Source of the DNA: Xiphydria camelus
Lineage: Eukaryota > Arthropoda > Insecta > Hymenoptera > Xiphydriidae
Direction: 5' to 3'
DNA length: 64,000 nucleotides
NCBI GenBank assembly: GCA_963678675.1
Contig: OY783197.1
Span: 7,040,599-7,104,598, forward strand
Both the position numbers and the translations under genes were made by a program. Below the pieces are notes generated by a model, which worked only from the letters and a program-made list of their open reading frames with translations, had not been told where the DNA came from and did no database searches. The stretch's first letter is position 1. The number at the start of each line of letters is the position of its first letter. Shown here one piece after another: positions 32,812 to 44,824 of the stretch.

Positions 32812-35385
32812 AGTCAAGCCATGTCAAGTCGGACTCGAAATTTCCACTAAATCGCGGATTTCGGAAATAATAACTCTATTGCGAAGGGAATATGGCACTT
32901 ACGTTACCGTATTAATATTTCGCGAAAATTCTGTTATTTGTTAATGTTATTAACAATCAAACTTTGAAGCGCAATTAAAATGAAAAATCGTTTTCTCTTA
33001 AACTACTTTAGACAATTACTTGAAATTTTGCACACTGATAAAGCAATGTTTACGCTATCGAATAAATATTTGCTTGAGGTGAAATTGTTTTAAAAAATGT
33101 ATTTTGCATTAATTTTTTTTAAACAATTGAAGGGTTTATTACAAAAACCAGATATGTCCAATAGATATTTTTTCTACAAAGCAAACAGAAACGAGTTGGA
33201 CTTATCTTATTTTTGCAGAATTCGGCTTATTTTTTGGTGAATTATATTCGGAGACTTGTACGCTTCTTGGTGAAGTAATAATGCGCATAAAATTCGGCGT
33301 GTCGAAAACTATATTACGATAAAATAAAATAATAAACGATTTTGGACTTGTCTGGTTTTTGCAATAAACCCTTCAATTGCAATTTTTCTTGCGGTCTTCA
33401 CGCTATAAAAAAATGAAACTTACATCAATTCATGCGGCAAACGTTGGCCTTTTATAATCTGCAAAGAGAACTTTGTACTTTTTCTCCATTCCGGAGATAC
33501 GAAATTGTTTGTTACGCGGTGCGCTCGTAGATCGCGCGGGGCGCTCCGCTACTGGCGTCCGCGGCAACTTGATGGCCGCGCAAACTTGAGCAAAAACCGT
33601 TTGAACTTGCATGAACATGATTTTCCGAGTTTGGCAAACATAGACAGTTTTCTTGTCAGTTTGCTGATGGTGCTCGTGCGGTATACTTGCTTAAAAACTA
33701 TTCGGTGTTTCAATATCATTAAGTGAAAATGGTTCGACCGAAGGAATGTTGTAATCCTTTGAAAAGGAAAGGTCATAATTGTGTTCGTCATAAGTTGTTC
33801 CTCGCGCGTTACTGCCAAGTGGAATAAAAAATTCGAAGAATACATTGATCGATATATTTGTCAAATATGTCTTAAGGACATGTATAATGATGTTAAAATT
33901 GCTTCAATGTAGAAAATGAAGACCCAAGCACTCAGATGACCCGATCCCGAGGTCATCTGAGCCCCATCACGTCAGAAAAACGAGATTTCGAAATAAATAA
34001 ATAAGGAAATGGGACTGCCCTGAGCAGCACCCAGAACATGACTCCAAGGTTCTAAGGCCATTACGGTCAGTGCTGGGTCCACTGTCACAGTGAACGGATC
34101 GCCGGAATTGGATGCCTTGACAGGGAGATCGTAATCCGCGAGATACAACGATCATGGCAACATTTTATCCACTGGGGTGGTTCTGTGATAGTCCCGGTCG
34201 AGATTTAGGACTCCATTCCAATGTTTGGAAGGTATTCAAGACCTAAACAGCTACCCTCCAACTCAACAGGTCGCTTGAGAAATTGTCCCGGATCCAGTTC
34301 CAAAAAATGGTCATTTTAACCTCTAAATGACCTTGAAATCTCATTTTTCTGACGTGATGGGGCTCAGATGACCTCGCGATCGGATTCAGGACGCAAAAAT
34401 ACCTCGGAATGCCATGGTCCGGTCAAATAGTCCGGACTTTTTTTTTTTGTAAACCTGTGTAATTAGTAAACTCACTTCGTGCTTGGGTCTTCATTTTCTA
34501 CATTTGAAGCTTAACATCATTATACATGCATACAAGCATAAGATTTTAACATCATTATACATGTCTTTACGACATATCTGACAAATATATCGATCAATGT
34601 ATTCTTCGAATTTTTTATTCCACTTGGTGGTAACGCGCGAGGAACAACTTATGACGAACACAATTATGACCTTTCTTTTTCAAAGGATTACAACATTCCT
34701 TCGGTCGAACCATTTTCACTTAATAATATTGAAACACCGAATAGTTTTTACGCAAGTATACCGCACGAGCACCATCAGCAAACTGACAAGAAAACTGTCT
34801 ATGTTTGCCAAACTCGGAAAATCATGTTCATGCAAGTTCAAACGGTTTTTGCTCAAGTTTGCGCGGCCATCAATTTGCCGCGGACGCCAGTAGCGGAGCG
34901 CGCCGCGCGATCTACGAGCGCACCGCGTAACAAACAATTTCGTATCTCCGGAATGGAGAAAAAGTACAAAGTTCTCTTTGCAGATTATAAAAGGCCAGCG
35001 TTTGCAGCATGAATTTATGTAAGTTCCATTTTTTTATAGCGTGAAGAACGCATGAAAAATTGCAATTGTTTTAAAAAAATTAATGCAAAATTCATTTTTT
35101 AAAACAATTTCACCTCAAGCAAATATTTATTCGATAGTGTAAACATTGCTTTATCAGTGTGCAAAATTTTAAGTAATTGTCTAAAGTAGTTTAAGAGAAA
35201 ACGATTTTTCATTTTAATCGCGCTTCAAAGTTTGATTGTTAATAACATTAACAAATAACGGAATTTTCACGAAATATTAATACGGTAACGTAAGTGCCAT
35301 ACTCCCTTCGTAATAGAGTTATTATTTTCGAAATCCGCGATTTAGTGGAAATTTCGAGTCCGACTTGACATGGCTTGACTCACAA
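32812..35385. repeat. 2.5-kb foldback with about 1.1-kb arms
   Basis: The left arm (about 32812-33931) is mirrored by the right (34480-35385), for example GTCAAGCCATGTCAAGTCGG, TTCGGAAATAATAACTC, GCGCTCGTAGATCGCGCGG and GGTTCGACCGAAGGAATG. The central 33932-34479 contains a further short inverted repeat (CGTCAGAAAAACGAGATTTC and its complement). Both arms carry the same short gene start. Confidence 0.85.
33729..33827 (+). pseudogene. Short transposon gene start, MVRPKECCNPLKRKGH
   Basis: ATG at 33729 opens a 32-codon frame with CCNP and H/C residues, ending in a stop within the arm. The same start is present on the minus strand of the right arm (about 34711 downward). Similar starts occur in uncharacterised insect transposon proteins as I recall; no catalytic region remains. 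Confidence 0.4.
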
Positions 35386-35499
35386 CAGACCTGGGAAAGC
35401 CGTTATTATCCTATCGCATTCTCTTTCGACGGTACTGACCAGGTAGAATACCTTCTGAATTTTGTTTCCCCCACTCTTTTCCCCTTTCTCCCACGTATA

Positions 35500-35642
35500 C
35501 CGTATGTCCCATAAGAAACGCAACAAGCGACATTTACCTTCGGCAGTATTTGCCGACAGTGCTTGAGTCTTTTACATGTGCACCGTCGGCAAATACTGCC
35601 GAAGGTAAATGTTGCTTGTTGCGTTTCTTATGGGACATACGG
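35500..35642. mobile_element. Near-perfect palindromic MITE with TA duplication
   Basis: Starts CCGTATGTCCCATAAG after TA (35498-35499) and ends with its reverse complement before TA (35643-35644). The arms of about 60 bp flank a short loop. This fits a Tc1/mariner-type MITE and is a potential hairpin RNA. Confidence 0.82.
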
Positions 35643-35684
35643 TAAATGAATATGCAGTTATTTAATTTGTATTTAACACATTTA

Positions 35685-35810
35685 GGGCCGGTTTTACCAA
35701 CAGGTATAAACGCGGTATAGCGCTATACTGAGAATAACCATAAGGCTTATTGCTGGTTATTCTCAGTATAGCGCTATACCGCGTTTATACTGTGTTGGTA
35801 AAACCGGCCC
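35685..35810. mobile_element. 126-bp PIF/Harbinger-type palindromic MITE, TTA duplication
   Basis: GGGCCGGTTTTACCAAC at the left and its reverse complement at the right, flanked by TTA on both sides (35682-35684, 35811-35813). Three-base TTA/TAA targets are the PIF/Harbinger signature. The same tip precedes the Harbinger transposase fragment at 7652, and a second 126-bp copy is at 61210. Confidence 0.88.
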
Positions 35811-36373
35811 TTAGTGTCATGAACGTCACGAGTCAAAAAATCATGTTCAAAAATTTTCTGTGGTGAACGAAAAGTAAGTTCGGCATTTCGACCCGGAGTC
35901 GGCCTATGGACACCGCCGTTTTACTACCGAGAGCCGAGAGCCGGGGGCCAGGAGCCGCGAGCCGAGGGCCGAGAAGGTCGGCGCCATCTGGCGTCAGGCC
36001 GCCACAGCGTGACGTGTCGCCACATGTCAAACTTTAATTAATTATCGCAAAATATTTAAACAAGATAACTGATCATTTTCTTTTTTATAAATACTGTTAA
36101 GGTCTAAAGAGTAGGTACATAAATACCAAAAGTATTAAAAAATCTGACACGTGCAAGTTCCCTGTTAATTAATTATTACTTGAAAACTACTAAACGTATT
36201 AAATAACTTAACTTATGAAAATGATAGTAAATTCTAAGTCAAATTTTTATTATATACTTTTCGTTGAAAGGGAAATGAGTTGAGAAAATAGGAACATCTC
36301 ATATTCCTTACTCCTTCCCCTTCCCGCTATAATAATTCCTCTTTCAATGAAGAAAATTAAATTTTAATTTTAT

Positions 36374-36964
36374 CCCTTCGTTCCTCACGTGGGTTTTTGA
36401 AACATAAAAGCTCACCTGGGGTGTAGCCTACACCCCAGTTAAAAATTAACGTTTTCTTAGTGAAAAATTGAAATTTTTTAATAGGTCCTTTTTTTATTTT
36501 AAAGCTTGAGATATTGCCTAATGATCTCAACATTTAAAATAAATAAATTTCGTAATTTTCTAATTGAAAACAAAACTTGAAGTCTCGGTACATGAGGTCT
36601 CGGTTTTCAGAGGCTCAGATCTCCCTGCTGATTTTTATAAAAAGATAGTATAAATAATAGACTGAGGATAGTTATCATACTCTCGTTTTATTAACGAAGG
36701 ACAAAGGAACAAATTGGAACAAGTATTATAGAAAAATATTAAATATTAAATTAATTACAGATGGTTAAAAATCACTTTTTAACTCTTTGCAGCGTTCTGT
36801 CGGATAAACAAATTGGTTTTGTCTTGCGCTTTTGGTGCCAAATATTTTAATGAAATATTCCCGAAAGGTACTGTAAGTATCAACCTCGAAAAAAAAACTC
36901 TAGGCGTGGCATGCAAAAAAAGGAGGCTGGGGTGTACCCTACACCCTACGTGAGCAACGAAGGG
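36374..36964. mobile_element. MITE with CCCTTCGTT ends and TTAT duplication
   Basis: TTAT|CCCTTCGTTCCTCACGT at the left and ACGTGAGCAACGAAGGG|TTAT at the right. Each end is followed inward by a GGGGTGTA-CCTACACCC palindrome. No coding sequence. CCC tips resemble piggyBac-type elements, but TTAT is not the canonical TTAA target. Confidence 0.7.
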
Positions 36965-37230
36965 TTATTTACCTGTATTTTATTAATTTATAAAAATGTG
37001 TATTTTTATTTATTTATTTATTTATCAACATTATAAAGAGAGGAATTAATAAAATTGCTAATACATTGCCCCCCCCCCTCCCCCCCCTTTCCTTTCCATT
37101 CAAGGCTACCTATAAATAATTTTCCGTTCAGAATATTTAATTGATTATCTATGAATTTCAAATTATACGAAAAAGAGCTAAACAGCACGTGTTAGGACAT
37201 CGACTAGCGCGAAAGAATATGTCCGACTTA

Positions 37231-38791
37231 TTAAGGGGTAATAACTAGTCAGAAGCAAGAAATGAGAAGGTTCTTTGTGAATTTTTGGTGTCTTTATTAA
37301 ACAACCGATTAATGCGAAATTATAAGGGCTCATTGAACTTGTCTTCAGGTGCAAAGAAACATTTTTTATTTTAATTGTTATAACAAAATGGCGGCTGAGC
37401 GGTGCACGGAACGAACGTTAATTTTGTGTAGGCGTCCCGCGGCTAGCAGTAGAAGTCCTCAACGAACGTATCTGGAATAATGAGAAAAATTTTTTCATGA
37501 TATACACGAGTATAGCTACAGAAGTACACATGGATATTCAGAAATCTTGATTTTTGAAAATTTGGGAGCACTTTAATAAAAAACGAATTTTCGACTAAAG
37601 AATCGGCTTTAATTTGTCTATAACAATCGTAATTGTTTATCAAATTCAAAAATCGTGTGTACTTCTCTAGATAATCTATCTAAGAAGGTACAGCCAAAAT
37701 TTCAAGTTAATCGGATAAAAATTATTCGAGTTCTACTGCTAGCCGTTTTTGAAAACATGGTTTCGAGATAAACGCGTTTAAAGTTTCACAATGTGTTATC
37801 TACATGAAATTTTTAAAATACAGGCTTGTTGATTTTTTCACCTTTACTCTGCTATCCCAGCACCATATAACTGGCCTTCGGCGTCGATTTCTCTCCTCTC
37901 GATTTTTTTTCTTGCCGATTTAGCGTCATGACAAATCGAAACATTGACGACCAACGGTGATTCCGAGTACATTCATGGCCGTCATTACACTAGATAATCC
38001 GTCATTAAAAGTTATAAACGCAACATTTACTGCTATATCCACTATCTTCTTTCCGCTTGAAATCGCTTTCGGAGCGATCGACCAAGCAATAGAATTGAAC
38101 GATTCATTTGGATTTTTGGTGAATTCTCCCAATACTTGCATAAAATTGATGAGACGATACCCGAAACCTTCATCGATATCTCTGTCATCGCCAGAAATGC
38201 CAGGTTTCAGTTTTTTTTGCCGAAGCACTAAGGAACTCGTCTGGCACGCTGTCCATAGAATGACGCTTAGGTGGCTTCTGATTGCTTATTTTGCTCCGCT
38301 TAGTACCAGTGGTGTTATATTTTGTGCCTTTACGATTACTGTACACTTTATCATCACTCATCTTTCAATATAGTTCAATAAAATTCACGAAATAATTGAA
38401 AACACGACTCAAATGCACGAGAAAACTGGCCACACAACGCTCGCAACACGTGTTCGCAGTTCGATTACAACGACTGAAATGGCTATTCAGCTAACGTATT
38501 TTCAATATTTGCTTCAAATTATTAATTAGCACTATCTGTCCCTCATTTGGGAACTAATAGGGGTACCTTCGCACCGCAGGTACCGAGTAAAAGCGGCGAA
38601 ACTCACTCTGAAACTCAATTTGCCATTTTCAAGCGCTCGGACTTGCTTCGAAAATTCGTCTTTTACGAGCACTTAAAATGTTTTTTCAACAATGGACGAT
38701 GTCAGACATTACATGTCTTGACATGTTTTTACGCCATTTAAGCCAAAAAAAAAATGGAAACAAAAAATTCCCACTAGATATTACCCCTTAA
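37231..38791. mobile_element. TTAA-flanked element carrying an internally deleted Mutator-like gene
   Basis: The ends are TTAAGGGGTAATAACTAG and CTAGATATTACCCCTTAA. A C-run (37070-37088) lies just outside. The coding remnant is on the minus strand (38353-37926). The remaining 37235-37925 is AT-rich and non-coding. Confidence 0.65.
37926..38353 (-). pseudogene. Mutator-like transposase-domain protein, internally deleted and frameshifted
   Basis: ATG at 38353 opens MSDDKVYSNRKGTKYNTTG, a basic N-terminus ending SASAKK. At the A7 run (38212-38220) the frame shifts into KLKPGISG, then DEGFGYRLINF. The text then jumps to a distal block, TKNPNESFNSIAWSIAPKA, IVDIAVNVAFITFNDG and LGITVG, before the stop. 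In insect proteins of this family, as I recall, several hundred residues with the catalytic core lie between those two blocks. This is thus a deletion derivative, the usual route to a MITE. Confidence 0.65.
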
Positions 38792-39279
38792 GGACAGTGA
38801 GAAGACCATATTTACATATCAGGACAACTCAAGTGTTTTAGAGAATAATCCCTTTACAGGTTTTCTTAGATTTCACCAGGTCTACTCAGTTCTAAACAGA
38901 TCCTAAAATAGGTCTATTCAGAATGGAACAGGTCAAAATATTCGACTCGGGTTGGTTGCCGGTATTTCCACCGAATTGTAAAAAACGGCAGCGGACAAGA
39001 CATCAACCAATCGATACAACCCATTGCACTGGCGTGTATTAAACCAAACACGGGATATGTATTAATGTCTCCCATGTATAAACGAAGACCTTTGAAAAAC
39101 TTTAATACCGATAGATTCGATACTGACTTAAATGACCATAATTGAAAAGATTTCTCGACTTATGTAGATTCTGCAAACATAAAATGTAACATTTTTACGT
39201 TCGTATACACGCATGAGTTCTGCTGTTTATATCCGATTTTATCCTGGACTTTTGAGTACTTGATACACATATCGTCCCC

Positions 39280-40585
39280 TTAATACTACAACTAGATAAC
39301 TCGAATTTTCGGTATTCAAATAGGGGTGTTTCCTAAAATTTTATTCTGCATGAAACACAGCAAACATAATAGTTAAAGTTATTCAAAACACAGTACCAAT
39401 AGTAAAAACTTGATAAAAAAATTTTTACCCCAAAAACATTACTTTAAAACTAGCATGGCCACGTCTCCCCAGTAAAACGTCGCGTTATGGGCGGCACTGG
39501 TATTGTGACGTCACTAGCCATATAACGGTTCGCCTGCGCGCCTTCTAGTACAGTAGACGGGCCGAGAAAATCAACTTTGTTGTCCACTTTTCTTTACAAG
39601 TGTCCGAGTTTTTGTTTCTGATGATTGCAATATTTCATTACCTTTAAAATAAAACAAAAATCATCGAAAAATATAAATTTTTAGTGAAATTAGAGGAATT
39701 TGATTACAAGAGCGCGCGGGCGCTACGGCGCGTATGTATATCTCGAGAACCATTCATCTTAACAAAATGAGATAAAAACCAATCGTTTTGTCCTAAAATT
39801 CTCTACATTTTTCCGCAGTATGTCTCGATAACTTCTCAATATTTTTCGAGATATTTAACCCTAGATAGCTAACCTTCCTTTTATTATAGGAAGATTAGCT
39901 ATCTAGGGTTAAATATCTCGAAAGCTATTGAGATATTATCGAGACATACTGGGGAAAAAATGTAGAGAATTTCAAAACGAAACGATTGGTTTTTATCTCA
40001 TTTTGTTACGATAAATGGTTCTCGAGATTTCGCATTTTGTACATAAATACGCGCCGTAGCGTCCGCGCGCTCTAGTAATCAAATGCCTCTAACTTCACTA
40101 AAAATTGATATTTTTCGACGATTTTTGTTTTGTTTTAAAGGTAATGAAATATTGCAATCATCAGAAATAAAAATTCGGACACTCTTATAATGAAAAGTGG
40201 ACAACAAAGTTGATTTTCTCGGCCCGTCTACTGTACTAGAAGGCGCGCGGGCGAACCGTTATATGGCTAGTGACGTCACGATACCAGTGCCGCTCGACCG
40301 GCTGTTTCAAGTGGGCGGAGTTTATCGCAAACTTGATTAATCTTTCACCCATTTATGATGTAAAAAAAATATGTGAAACATCCCAATTGTGCACTTATTG
40401 CATGCATATATTAGTCGCTTTAGTGACTGTATCTATATCATACTACTGGATTTCTAACCTTAAATATGCGACAGACCTTATCTCGTTGTAACACCGAAAA
40501 GAGCATACAAAGTTGGGTACAAAGTTGGGTACAAAGTAGATAACTGAAAATACCGAAAATTTGAGTTACCTAGTTGTAGTATTAA
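39280..40585. mobile_element. Foldback element with TTAATACTACAACTAG ends
   Basis: CCCCTTAATACTACAACTAG at the left and CTAGTTGTAGTATTAAGGGG at the right. The inner arms (39470-39890 versus 39900-40300) mirror each other, with CGAGAACCATT, GAGACATACT, GACGGGCCGAGAAAATC and GTGACGTCAC. No protein is encoded. Both end regions recur around 45795-47295 with a different middle. Confidence 0.75.
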
Positions 40586-40774
40586 GGGGGCAATATAATC
40601 CAAATAGAGGTGTACCATAGTGAGAATATTTAATAAGCCACGCGTAAAGTTTAAAAGATAAATAACATCTCGTATTGTTGATGTTTGCGTATCACCGACA
40701 AATGTTCACATAGATGCGAAAACGAGAAAAGTTTTTACTCGTAAAACATAGATAATAATCTAAGCGTCACTTAC
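40586..40774. other. Intron remainder before Nmdar2 donor
   Basis: Plain AT-rich intron sequence between the foldback and the splice donor. Confidence 0.4.
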
Positions 40775-41004
40775 TCGACCATTGCGGACTCCTTGGCCAC
40801 TCGGCAAAGTACTCCACGATCCATTAAGCACTTCCCAGTGACAGGATCCGGTGGCGCTAAATTTATGTACGGCGGTTCTTCTAGAAATGTAATTTTCAGG
40901 TGAAATTTTTCCGGTACACCCTGCGGAGGTGTGTGAGAGTTTCCCGGCCAAACGATGTCCTTAATATCTAGACCCTCCTTCTGCCAGGACTTCCACACAC
41001 CGAT
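40775..41004 (-). CDS. Nmdar2: NMDA receptor subunit 2-like, start of ligand-binding domain
   Basis: Acceptor TTCACAG (AG at 41006-41005); the exon opens in phase 0 with [17 protein letters not shown]. It runs through [16 protein letters not shown] and [19 protein letters not shown], then [12 protein letters not shown], and ends with GA that combines with G of the next exon to give Glu. This is the N-terminal part of the S1 lobe, where the EEPPY segment starts the ligand-binding fold. All conserved cysteines expected in this stretch are present. Confidence 0.93.
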
Positions 41005-41458
41005 CTGTGAACGCGAATGAATACAGGAATAGAAACTGTACGTAGTACCCGTATAGCTTAAATTATCTATAATTTTCCCCAAATAATGTACATTACATTA
41101 CGGAAGATAAGACCCGATGAAATAGAATAAATGACTAGTAGTTGTGTGCTTGAAGTGAATATGTTTCCTAAGAAACCGAACACATATTTATGTATTTCCA
41201 TTATCGTCATACACGGTATATTTGTTGAACAATTTTAAAAAAGAGCAGTAAAATAAACTGAACCTAAGAGATAAAACTGAAAATATTGAGTAAGGTCATA
41301 TTTCAGTAGGTACCTTCTTAAAAAAATTTAAGTTATAATTTTCAACTCAGCATAAGTTAGACATCTAAGAACCACAACCCCTATATCACACTGCATATGA
41401 ATAATTGTCAAAAAAGTTTGAAAAATATGAGGAGGAATATTAGCTTTTTCTTTGTAGA

Positions 41459-42600
41459 GGATTTATACAGAATGAACCAGGTTAAACGTAATTTTTTTTA
41501 TATGTGATAGAACAAGAAAAAAGTACTTTCATAAGAAAATTTTGTTCAAAAATGTTTCCTAACGAAGATACAGGGTGTCAAAATTTCGGAAAAAAAATGG
41601 TTTTCTCATTATAACTTCTAAACCACTTGATCGATTTCCATGAAATTTCGCACACAGACTAATGTAATACAGCTCTAAATAATGATCAAATAATTTAAAG
41701 AAATTCTCCAGTGGCGTAGATACTGGGGGCCGGTACCCCCCTTTCCCCCTCCCAATCTTCGGCGCCACTGGATATTTTGCAAAGAAAATTTAATTATTGT
41801 ATTCCCCGTTTAATTTAGAGAAAAAAATCACCCTTGCAAATTTTTGATTTATTTCTTCGTTTTTGAGATATTTATTTTAATTTATAGGGTTGCGAGCAGA
41901 CCAGAACTAGGTTGAACGTCATTAATTATGATATGTCATAGAACAAGAAAAAAGTAGACTCATAAGAAAATTTTTTTCAAAAATGTTTCCTAACAAAGAT
42001 ACAGGGTGTCAAAGTTATCATGAGAAAACAATTTTTTCGAAACTTTGACGCCCTGTTCTTTGTTAGGAAACATTTTTGAAAAAATGTTCTTATGAAAGTC
42101 TACTTTTTTCTTGTTGTTCTATCACATATCATAATTAATGACGTTCAATCTAGTTTTGGCCTGCTCGCAACCCTATAAATTAAAAAAAATATCAAGAACG
42201 AAGCCATAAATCAAAAATTTGCAAGGGTGATTTTTTTCTCTAAATAAAACGGGGAATCCAATAATTCGATTTTCTTTGCAAAATATCTAGTGGAGACGAA
42301 GATTTGGAGGGGGAAAGGGGGGTGCCGACCCTCAGTATCTACTCCACTGGAGAATTTCTTTAAATTATTTGATCATTACTTAGAGCTGTATTACATTAGT
42401 CTGTGTGCGAAATTTCATGGAAATCGATCAAGTAGTTTAGAAGTTATGATGAGAAAACCATTTTTTTCAAAACTTTGACACCCTGTATTTTTGTTAGGAA
42501 ACATTTTTGAACAAAATTTTCTTATGAAAGTCTACTTTTTTCTTGTTGTTCTATCACAAGTTAAAAAAAGACGTTTAACCTGGTTCACCTTGTATATGAA
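41459..42600. repeat. 1.1-kb near-perfect foldback in Nmdar2 intron
   Basis: The left side, from GAATGAACCAGGTTAAACG, is mirrored by CGTTTAACCTGGTTCACC near 42587, with a central turn near 42020. Repeated internal words (ATACAGGGTGTCAAA, GTTTCCTAAC, GAACAAGAAAAAAGTA) occur twice per arm, so each arm may itself be an old duplication. Open frames inside are non-coding. Confidence 0.85.
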
Positions 42601-42800
42601 TTGTGTAGAAGAGAACGTAAAACAGCTTTTCAAAAAAATTTACGCGAAAAGTAAAATATATTCATAGAGTTGTTCTCGATACTATTAAATTCGGTTTTAA
42701 CGTTACAAAAGTATTCATATTTTTAAATTTAATTTGTATCTGTATACATATTGAATAGCAAACGAAAAAGAAGCAATACGAAAAAATGATAATTCGCGAA

Positions 42801-42866
42801 ATTATAAGTGCGTTTCTCTCTATAAGACTGATGTCATCGAAAGGCCTGAGAAACGCACTTATAATA
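42801..42866. repeat. 66-bp palindromic MITE
   Basis: TTATAAGTGCGTTTCTC and GAGAAACGCACTTATAA flank a 30-bp loop. Confidence 0.7.
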
Positions 42867-44685
42867 AGCAACGAGTGCGAGGGAAATAGTTTTACTAGAC
42901 AATCATGTAACTGCATTTTTAAATATCGTTATTCAGTTTAAATAAGGCCAAAAATTAAAAATTAAAAAATACAGAGTAAATAATATTTATTTTATACATT
43001 TTTCGAATCTGCAAAAAAATGAGTGTTTAAACCGAATTGATTAGAGTTAGTTCAAGATTATTGAACGGGGTCTACTGGGTATTCATAATACATTTCGAAA
43101 GACGATAAAATAGCCCTTACCGCCCTGATCGATAGCAATTTAAGAATGTCTAAATGTGGTAAGACTTTCAGAGCGAGAAAGAAATGAGGATCGCGGGGAA
43201 GATTGGGATGAAAAGTGATGGTAGGGATGTCGAGCAACCTAAATCAAAGCCATCACTTGCCACCTTCTTTGGGACAGCTCAGAAGGTGTTAAAAAGTTGA
43301 AGTAACTCGAACGCGAATCTTTACTACGTCGTCGTCCTCCTAAAACTGACTAAGGTACAGCCGCCAAGCTGCCACGATTGACGATTATTAGTTTATTACG
43401 AGGAAGATAACAGATGATTCCGTACAACTTTTGCCACTTCCGGCGGTACGGCACCACCCCATTGATATTAATCGTGATTATGTTACGGGAGCGACAGCAG
43501 AATTAAATTACTTTTAACGAGGAGAGAGGAACGAATATGATTTATGGATAGGTGTGGGAGATAGATATATTTATGTAGAGTAGAACAATAATTTATAATC
43601 AACCGTCCAAGAATTGAGCTTGAACTTTGTAAGTTTGACGAATGGTGTAATAATGAGAGTCGTTAATAACGCGGATATTCGACCAATTTCGGTAACTTTC
43701 TGACATTTGATGACTTTATTGATATTCAATACTATTTTGAATAGACAATTTTCTGAGTCTAATTAAGTAACCAATTTTTCGAATTTATTTTCAGAAGGTG
43801 TTTTAAATGTAATATTACAGAATTAAAACAAGGAACGAAAAAATTTTTCTCCATAGACATTTTAAGGTATGACCGATAGTACTTTTTATACTGGCCCTTA
43901 CGCAAATTTTTTTCCGAAAACCTTTGAGAATAACTAAAAAATGCAAAAAATTAGAACAATTTTCAGAATATATTGGAGAAATCAAAAGCAGTTTAAACCT
44001 TTTTAGAAAAAATGTTGTCCAACTTTTCTCTCAAAATCTCTCCTTTTCCCGACAATTTCTGAGTAAGTATTTCGCTGAAAAATTCTGAAAAATTAGAAAT
44101 CCTAAATTATTCAAAAATTTTATAATTCTCATAGCTCTTGAAAGAATCTATTAGAGAAATTTAGAATTAAGAATACTAAAAAATTGCACATTTCTTTGAT
44201 TTCTTCCTCAAAATGTTCAAATAAAGTTTCTCAATGCTATTTTTAAAAAAATTTTCAGACTTTATGTCAAAGTTTCCTACAGAAATATTCCGACTAAGGC
44301 CATTTAATAGATATAATGAAAATATTACTATGATTCTCTGATGAGAACGTGCGACGGTAATATCACGATATTGATTTCCAAATATCATCTTTTCCGTTCT
44401 TCCTTTAAATATTATAATATAAAGATAGTGTAGATTGAACATTTTTTTTAAAAATACTTTGAAAAACAGTGTTTAATAGCAGTACTCTTTTATAGACATT
44501 AATAATTCATAATATACGAGTATATCGAACTATTCTTATTCTACCATAAATATAATTCTTTATCTAGAGTACATAATAACAATGGAATCAATTTTATTTA
44601 AATGAAAGTCTAGAAAACCATTTCATGTGGCAAATCAGTTCTTTCATATCTTAATCGAAAAACGTGGAAGAATGAAAAGACTCAC

Positions 44686-44824
44686 CTCCTCCCACACAAG
44701 TTGTTTACTAACTCCAGGTCTAAGGTTCATGATTTTCAATTCCGCGGCCTTAAGAACTCCGTCCTGCGTGAACTCGACGTTGGGCTTGCCTAAATCACCT
44801 TCCACGGATACGTTTTTTAGGTAC
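44686..44824 (-). CDS. Nmdar2: NMDA receptor subunit 2-like, end of amino-terminal domain
   Basis: Acceptor TTTGTTTAG (AG at 44826-44825). One base finishes an upstream codon, then [35 protein letters not shown] and VSKQLVWEE follow, ending in phase 0 at GTGAGTCTT. It precedes the IGVWKSWQ exon directly, as in other insect Nmdar2 proteins. The more N-terminal exons (signal peptide, rest of the amino-terminal domain) were not found up to 64000, so the gene probably extends past the right edge or through another large intron. Confidence 0.9.

Larger units (their letters stand above)
17879..40774 (-). other. 22.9-kb Nmdar2 intron packed with nested transposons
   Basis: Bounded by the donor GTAAGTGACG (from 40774) and the acceptor at 17879-17880. 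The elements listed separately (18240-40585) occupy most of it. The unlabelled stretches 17879-18239, 29353-29737, 35811-36373, 36965-37230 and 38792-39279 contain no gene I can recognise; 38930-39050 has a diverged copy of the 16655 family arm. Confidence 0.85.
41005..44685 (-). other. 3.7-kb Nmdar2 intron
   Basis: GT-AG intron (donor GTGAGTCTT from 44685). It holds the foldback 41459-42600 and a 66-bp palindrome at 42801. The stretches 41005-41458 and 42870-44685 show no further gene or recognisable element. Confidence 0.85.

Noticed and set aside
33549..34893. Pair of matching 98-codon frames
   Set aside because: They match only because they lie in mirrored foldback arms; no family motif and antisense to the MVRPKECCNP start.
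37957..38373. 138-codon plus-strand frame
   Set aside because: Antisense shadow of the Mutator-like remnant, whose family blocks are on the minus strand.
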